5,485 bases of DNA from an uncultured Brevinema sp. (GTDB taxonomy: Bacteria > Spirochaetota > Brevinematia > Brevinematales > Brevinemataceae). This document shows positions 5,455 through 5,485 of this stretch, piece by piece; positions within the stretch are counted from its first letter, which is position 1, and every line of letters starts with the position of its first letter. A program made the translations under genes and the position numbers. The notes beneath the pieces are model-generated. The model saw only the letters and a list, made by a program, of their open reading frames with translations. It had not been told where the DNA came from and did not search any database. The stretch is taken from positions 1 to 5,485 of the forward strand of contig CAMQSH010000132.1 of the NCBI GenBank assembly GCA_947036575.1, in the 5' to 3' direction.

Positions 5455-5485
5455 GAGTTAATGAATGAAAAATTTAATGATAATA
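5391..5485 (+). repeat. Junction repeat, copy 2, reaching the window edge
   Basis: This is the partner of 4870-4964. The final 55 bp (5431-5485) are identical to 4910-4964, and the repeat probably continues beyond the window. The 521-bp period equals the barrel-gene remnant plus one lipoprotein gene. Confidence 0.95.
5465..5485 (+). CDS. Start of a second lipoprotein gene, truncated by window edge
   Basis: Seven codons, MKNLMII, are identical at DNA level to the start of the lipoprotein gene at 4944. The same TAGGAG site overlaps a barrel-gene stop codon, and the spacing of 7 nt is the same. Only the start is visible, so whether the gene is intact, identical or diverged further on cannot be judged. 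It is presumably a tandem paralogue of the 142-residue lipoprotein. Confidence 0.75.

Overview
The window looks like a chromosomal stretch from an A+T-rich bacterium with an outer membrane. It joins the start of a housekeeping gene to an accessory region of exported repeat proteins and surface proteins. The export signals, a beta-barrel-like protein ending in Phe and a lipoprotein with a clear lipobox support a diderm cell. The overall style (exported ankyrin proteins, small lipoproteins, low G+C) recalls spirochaetes such as Brachyspira or Brevinema, but this is an impression and no marker gene here proves it. G+C is about 45% by count in the housekeeping fragment; sampled stretches of the accessory genes fall at 25-33%.

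Layout. Positions 1-334 (minus strand) hold the first 111 codons of pyrH (UMP kinase), running off the left edge, with a good sigma70-type promoter at 392-420. Divergently from it, 535-2442 encodes a 635-residue exported protein made almost entirely of ankyrin repeats (17 plus an N-terminal cap). Two adjacent repeats in it have recently been duplicated as a 198-bp unit. A strong intrinsic terminator (2595-2649) follows. A second exported ankyrin protein (2780-3883, nine repeats plus cap) has a related signal peptide, C-terminal tail and promoter, so the two are tandem paralogues with duplicated regulation. It ends in a long hairpin (3890-3931). Next comes a 285-bp gap with a ribosome-binding site leading into a frameshifted short reading frame, a (TATT)4 tract and a near-consensus promoter.

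That promoter drives a two-gene operon: a putative outer-membrane beta-barrel protein (4169-4933) and, 10 bp later, a small lipoprotein (4944-5372). After the lipoprotein, the last 20 codons of a diverged copy of the barrel gene reappear in frame with a stop (about 5374-5454). They are followed by the same 10-bp spacer and the first seven codons of a second lipoprotein gene, cut by the window edge. The barrel-end/lipoprotein-start junction is therefore duplicated at a 521-bp offset, and the locus looks like the edge of a tandem, recombining surface-protein array.

Working together: nothing in the sequence shows a biochemical partnership. A reasonable inference is an envelope-facing accessory island: two exported ankyrin scaffolds whose length can change in frame by 99-bp multiples, beside an outer-membrane protein/lipoprotein cassette that is expanding by recombination. 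No mobile-element genes, tRNAs, rRNAs or CRISPR arrays were seen.
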